Part shown: piece by piece, positions 14,650 to 17,375 of the stretch
How the letters are laid out: each line of letters begins with the position of its first letter
Position numbering within the stretch: the stretch's first letter is position 1
Assembly: GCA_011051825.1 (NCBI GenBank)
Contig: DRKH01000348.1
Location: forward strand, 1-17,375
DNA length: 17,375 nt
Source of the DNA: Desulfobulbus sp.
Lineage (GTDB): Bacteria > Desulfobacterota > Desulfobulbia > Desulfobulbales > Desulfobulbaceae
Direction of reading: 5' to 3'
Notes under the pieces: generated by a model
The model's input: only the letters and a program-made list of their open reading frames with translations
Told to the model about the DNA's origin: nothing
Databases searched by the model: none
Position numbers and translations under genes: made by a program

Positions 14650-15657
14650 ATGACCTCACATGAGACGACGAATCATCTGCAAAAAAAACCTGATTCCTTA
14701 TCACATGTTGAACATGTCGGGACACCGGTTTCGATTCTGAGCCTGAACCCGGCCGTAGATATAACCTACACTGTGCCGAGACTGATTGTTGATCAGAAGG
14801 CCCATGCCGTGTCCACCCGTTTCGACCCGGGTGGTAACGGCATCAATGTCGGCCGTGCTTTAAAACGCCTGGGAATCATGGCGGACAGTTTCTGCGTTAC
14901 GGCCGGCGAGACGGGACACCTTCTGGAACGGCTGCTTGTCAACCATCTTGACACCGTGCACTACGAACGGGTTGACGGTGAAACCAGGATCAACGGTACG
15001 ATCCAGGAGCAGGAATCCGGGATTCAATATGAAGTCAGCGGCATCGGTCCGCCTGTTCCGGCCCGGCAGCTGGCATCGCTGCTCAATACCTTTGTCCAGC
15101 ATGCCGGTCGCGGATTCGGGGTATTGACCGGCTCGATCCTGCCTGATCTATCAATCGGGCTGTATGCCGACCTGGTTGGCCGGATCCGGGAGGCGGGCGG
15201 TTTTCCAGTGGTCGACACGCACCACGAATCCCTGCGTCGGGCAATTACGGCCCGGCCGTTTCTTGTCAAACCCAATCGCCATGAGCTCGAAACCCTGACC
15301 CACAGTACGCTGTCCACTCCGCAAAAGGTTGCCGAACAGGCCCGCCGGATTCAGCAGCAGGGCGTTGATTTTGTCTGCATATCTCTTGGCGGTGAAGGTG
15401 CATTGCTGACGAGTTCGGAAAACACCTTTTATGCCGAGGCCCTCAAGGTGAAAGTAGAGTCAACTGTCGGTGCCGGCGATTCCATGGTCGCCGGTCTACT
15501 GGCCGCTTTCGTTCGTGGCCTTTCCTGCGCCGATACCCTGCGACTCGCCGTTGCCTGCGGCAGCGGTACTGTTGAACAGGCAGGCACCGAACTTTTTTCC
15601 ACCGATGCAATAGCAACCCTGAGCAAACGTATCAAAATCAAGACAATGAATATCTGA
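14650..15657 (+). CDS. PfkB-family sugar-phosphate kinase (1-phosphofructokinase type)
   Basis: The 335-residue protein is a ribokinase-fold sugar kinase of the 1-phosphofructokinase/tagatose-6-phosphate kinase/Pfk-2 branch, which phosphorylates fructose- or tagatose-phosphate with ATP. ILSLNPAVDITY (29-40) and PGGNGINVGRA (60-70) form the sugar site. TGSILP (160-165), VKPNRHE (206-212) and TVGAGDSMVAG (272-282) with catalytic Asp277 complete the pattern. The reading frame extends upstream to 14461, but the N-terminal 63 residues there (MRCGISDIFF...) lack family character. ATG 14650 is the most likely start, and ATG 14608 is an alternative. The exact substrate cannot be told. The flavoprotein gene follows by 40 bp and probably shares the transcript. 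Confidence 0.85.
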   Translation: MTSHETTNHLQKKPDSLSHVEHVGTPVSILSLNPAVDITYTVPRLIVDQKAHAVSTRFDPGGNGINVGRALKRLGIMADSFCVTAGETGHLLERLLVNHLDTVHYERVDGETRINGTIQEQESGIQYEVSGIGPPVPARQLASLLNTFVQHAGRGFGVLTGSILPDLSIGLYADLVGRIREAGGFPVVDTHHESLRRAITARPFLVKPNRHELETLTHSTLSTPQKVAEQARRIQQQGVDFVCISLGGEGALLTSSENTFYAEALKVKVESTVGAGDSMVAGLLAAFVRGLSCADTLRLAVACGSGTVEQAGTELFSTDAIATLSKRIKIKTMNI

Positions 15658-15697
15658 ATTTGTACAACCTGCAATGACAAAATGAACAGGAGCTGCC

Positions 15698-17080
15698 ATG
15701 AGTGACTACACAACAGATGTCCTGGTTATCGGCGGAGGTCCCGGTGGCCTGCTTTCCGGCATGACCACGGCCCGATACTGGCCCGGAAAACGAATCACCA
15801 TGATCCGTATGGAGAAAAATGCTCTGATTCCATGCGGCATTCCCTATATATTCGGAACGTTGGGCGGTATTGAAAAAGACCTGCTGCCCGGATCGGCACA
15901 ACTGAAATCGGCAGGTATTACCCTGCGCATCGGTCGGGTGACGGAACTCGATTGTCGGAACCGGGTCGCGGCCATGGAAAATGGTGACCATATTTCCTAT
16001 GAACGGCTGGTGCTGAGTACGGGTTCGGAACCATTTATTCCCCCCATACCGGGACATAATCTGCGTGGCGTATTTACGATCCATAAAAATTACAGCTATC
16101 AGGATCACCTGTTTCAAGAGGTGATACCGGATACAAAACGACTGGTGATTATCGGTGGCGGCTTCATCGGGGTTGAATTTGCCGAAGAGATTCAAAAACG
16201 GGGCATAGAGGTCCATATCGTGGAGAAGATGCCCCACCTTCTTGCCGGCACCTTTGACAAAGAGTTGTATCTTCAGGTGGAGCAGTACCTGGAAGGCAGG
16301 GGGATTTATGTTCACTGTCAACGTACGGTTGAGACCATACTTGGGGCCGAAGATCCTGCAAGAGTCGGTGGCGTACTGCTTGAGGGAGGAGAGAAAATTG
16401 ACGCCGACGGAGTCCTGATTGCCATTGGTGTCCGTCCGAGAACTGAACTGGCAAAAAATGCCGGCTTACGTATCAGCGAACACGGGGCCGTACTGGTGGA
16501 CGGGTTCCAGCGAACTCTTGATGCCCCGGAGATCTTTGCCGTGGGTGACTGTGCCCAGAAACAGGATTTTTTTACCCGACGGGAGGGCGGGGCATTGCTT
16601 GCCTCTCAGGCAGCGGCCGAGGGCAGGATAGCCGGCATGAATATGTATTCGCTGCAGTTGCTGCGTCATAATGCCGGCAGTGTTGCGGTCTATGCCGGCA
16701 TGGTCGGTGAGCTTGCTTTCGGCGCCGCCGGCATGACGGCGGAACAGGCCCGCCGCACCGGTTTTTCCATTATAGTGGGCGAGGCCAGCGGGCTGGACCA
16801 TTATCCGCCCGCCATGCCGGATACCCACAAGCTGTATTGCCGGCTCATCTTTTCCAAAGAATCGCTGCGTCTTCTCGGCGGCCAGATTCTCGGTGGACCG
16901 ACCACGGGCGAGCTGACAAATGAAATTGGTTTTCTCATCCAGAACCGGGTTACTGCCACTGAGATCGCCAGTTTCCAAACCTGCATGCATCCACGTCTGA
17001 CCTCTGCGGCCCATCCCGTTACCGAGGCAACCATGGATGTGCTGCGACAGCATCTGCACACCCAGGCAATGTTCCATTAG
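15698..17080 (+). CDS. CoA-disulfide reductase/NADH oxidase-type FAD oxidoreductase
   Basis: The 460-residue pyridine nucleotide-disulfide oxidoreductase has an FAD motif VIGGGPGG (10-17) and an NAD(P)H motif RLVIIGGGFIGVEFAEE (from about 148). A single redox cysteine, Cys46, lies in IPCGIPYIFG, the place of the single Cys in CoA-disulfide reductase, NADH oxidase and NADH peroxidase. IFAVGDCAQ closes the second FAD contact, and a C-terminal dimer domain carries LLGGQILGG and the PRLTSAAHP region. It likely reduces a thiol, persulfide or oxygen species with NAD(P)H; the exact substrate is not predictable. AGGAGC lies 6 nt before the ATG. It follows the sugar kinase and ends 43 bp before a strong hairpin. 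Confidence 0.88.
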   Translation: MSDYTTDVLVIGGGPGGLLSGMTTARYWPGKRITMIRMEKNALIPCGIPYIFGTLGGIEKDLLPGSAQLKSAGITLRIGRVTELDCRNRVAAMENGDHISYERLVLSTGSEPFIPPIPGHNLRGVFTIHKNYSYQDHLFQEVIPDTKRLVIIGGGFIGVEFAEEIQKRGIEVHIVEKMPHLLAGTFDKELYLQVEQYLEGRGIYVHCQRTVETILGAEDPARVGGVLLEGGEKIDADGVLIAIGVRPRTELAKNAGLRISEHGAVLVDGFQRTLDAPEIFAVGDCAQKQDFFTRREGGALLASQAAAEGRIAGMNMYSLQLLRHNAGSVAVYAGMVGELAFGAAGMTAEQARRTGFSIIVGEASGLDHYPPAMPDTHKLYCRLIFSKESLRLLGGQILGGPTTGELTNEIGFLIQNRVTATEIASFQTCMHPRLTSAAHPVTEATMDVLRQHLHTQAMFH

Positions 17081-17123
17081 GGCTGATTTTTTGGGCTTTG
17101 GCCGATATTGCCTGTAAACAGTT

Positions 17124-17172
17124 GTGAGCCGGCGTACCGTACCTGTTACGGTATTTCTGCAAGCCGGCTCAC
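17124..17172 (+). terminator. Nested-hairpin terminator after the FAD oxidoreductase gene
   Basis: A perfect 10-bp outer stem, gtgagccggc (17124-17133) and gccggctcac (17163-17172), encloses a second perfect 7-bp stem, taccgta (17135-17141) and tacggta (17147-17153). The plus strand continues cgttttctcattttt, a broken T-tract. It ends the oxidoreductase transcript and sits between convergent genes, so it may work for both directions. Confidence 0.65.
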
Positions 17173-17216
17173 CGTTTTCTCATTTTTATATCCTGCCGTA
17201 ATGGTATGTGTATGGA

Positions 17217-17375
17217 TTAATGTCTTTTTTCATCTTGTTTGTTCAGCTGGTGCAGGGTTCTTCCTGCATGTGCTGCCAGTTTTTCCAGGTTTTTAACGGC
17301 TAAGAATCCACGGTGAAATTCGACAATTCCTTCCTTTTTCAGATGCTGCAAGTGTCGGTTTACGACTGTTCTGAC
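17217..17375 (-). CDS. Crp/Fnr-family regulator, C-terminal end (partial)
   Basis: The minus-strand frame runs from the window edge to a stop at 17217 (52 codons): VRTVVNRHLQHLKKEGIVEF, then HRGFLAVKNLEKLAAHA and a Gln/Lys tail. The RTVVNRHLQHLKKEGIVEF stretch and the short wing after it are the recognition helix and wing of Crp/Fnr-type winged-helix repressors and activators. Nothing of the sensing domain is in the window, so the effector cannot be named. It converges on the oxidoreductase gene and may have no direct relation to it. Confidence 0.7.
   Translation of the reverse strand, partial: VRTVVNRHLQHLKKEGIVEFHRGFLAVKNLEKLAAHAGRTLHQLNKQDEKRH

Overview
The window looks like a chromosomal segment of a Desulfobacterota-type (deltaproteobacterial, possibly Desulfobulbales) anaerobe. 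This is an inference from the mix of genes: a secreted 12-heme cytochrome c, an AmmeMemoRadiSam radical SAM enzyme, a CoA-disulfide-reductase-type flavoprotein and a UspA/kinase-like operon. No rRNA, tRNA, CRISPR array or intact transposase was seen.

Layout. Positions 1-1544 hold a lone arsR-type regulator (375-722) between two inverted copies of a repeat element, followed by non-coding DNA with two opposed terminator-like hairpins. A periplasmic dodecaheme cytochrome (1626-3668) follows. Next is a 760-bp non-coding stretch with another copy of the element, three tandem 94-bp units rich in hairpins and an intrinsic terminator. Then come ftsH (4429-6327), a small acidic DUF6763-like protein (6647-6961), a decayed pcm fragment (6964-7113), amrS (7208-8221), a possible 43-residue Cys-rich ORF and an uncharacterised helical protein (8396-9568). 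After a second repeat-rich gap lies a PilZ protein (10155-10562). On the minus strand, a ketopantoate-reductase-family gene, uspA and a protein-kinase-like gene overlap by 4 and 1 nt and form a coupled operon (13045 down to 10651). After a third repeat-bearing gap come a secreted YfdX-family protein, a PfkB-type sugar kinase and a single-cysteine flavoprotein disulfide reductase, closed by a strong hairpin. The C-terminal end of a Crp/Fnr-type regulator enters from the right edge on the minus strand.

The most unusual content is between the genes. One family of inverted-repeat elements recurs at about 1-214, 1033-1262, 3703-3850, 9627-9728, 9934-10063 and (broken) 13113-13366. In four copies the arm mismatches become G-U wobbles when read in one element orientation, which suggests an RNA-level hairpin. 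The 94-bp units before ftsH keep their stems through G-U changes and one C-G to U-A double change, and they end in a terminator. I recognise neither as a named family. Functional links between genes are mostly inferred from adjacency.
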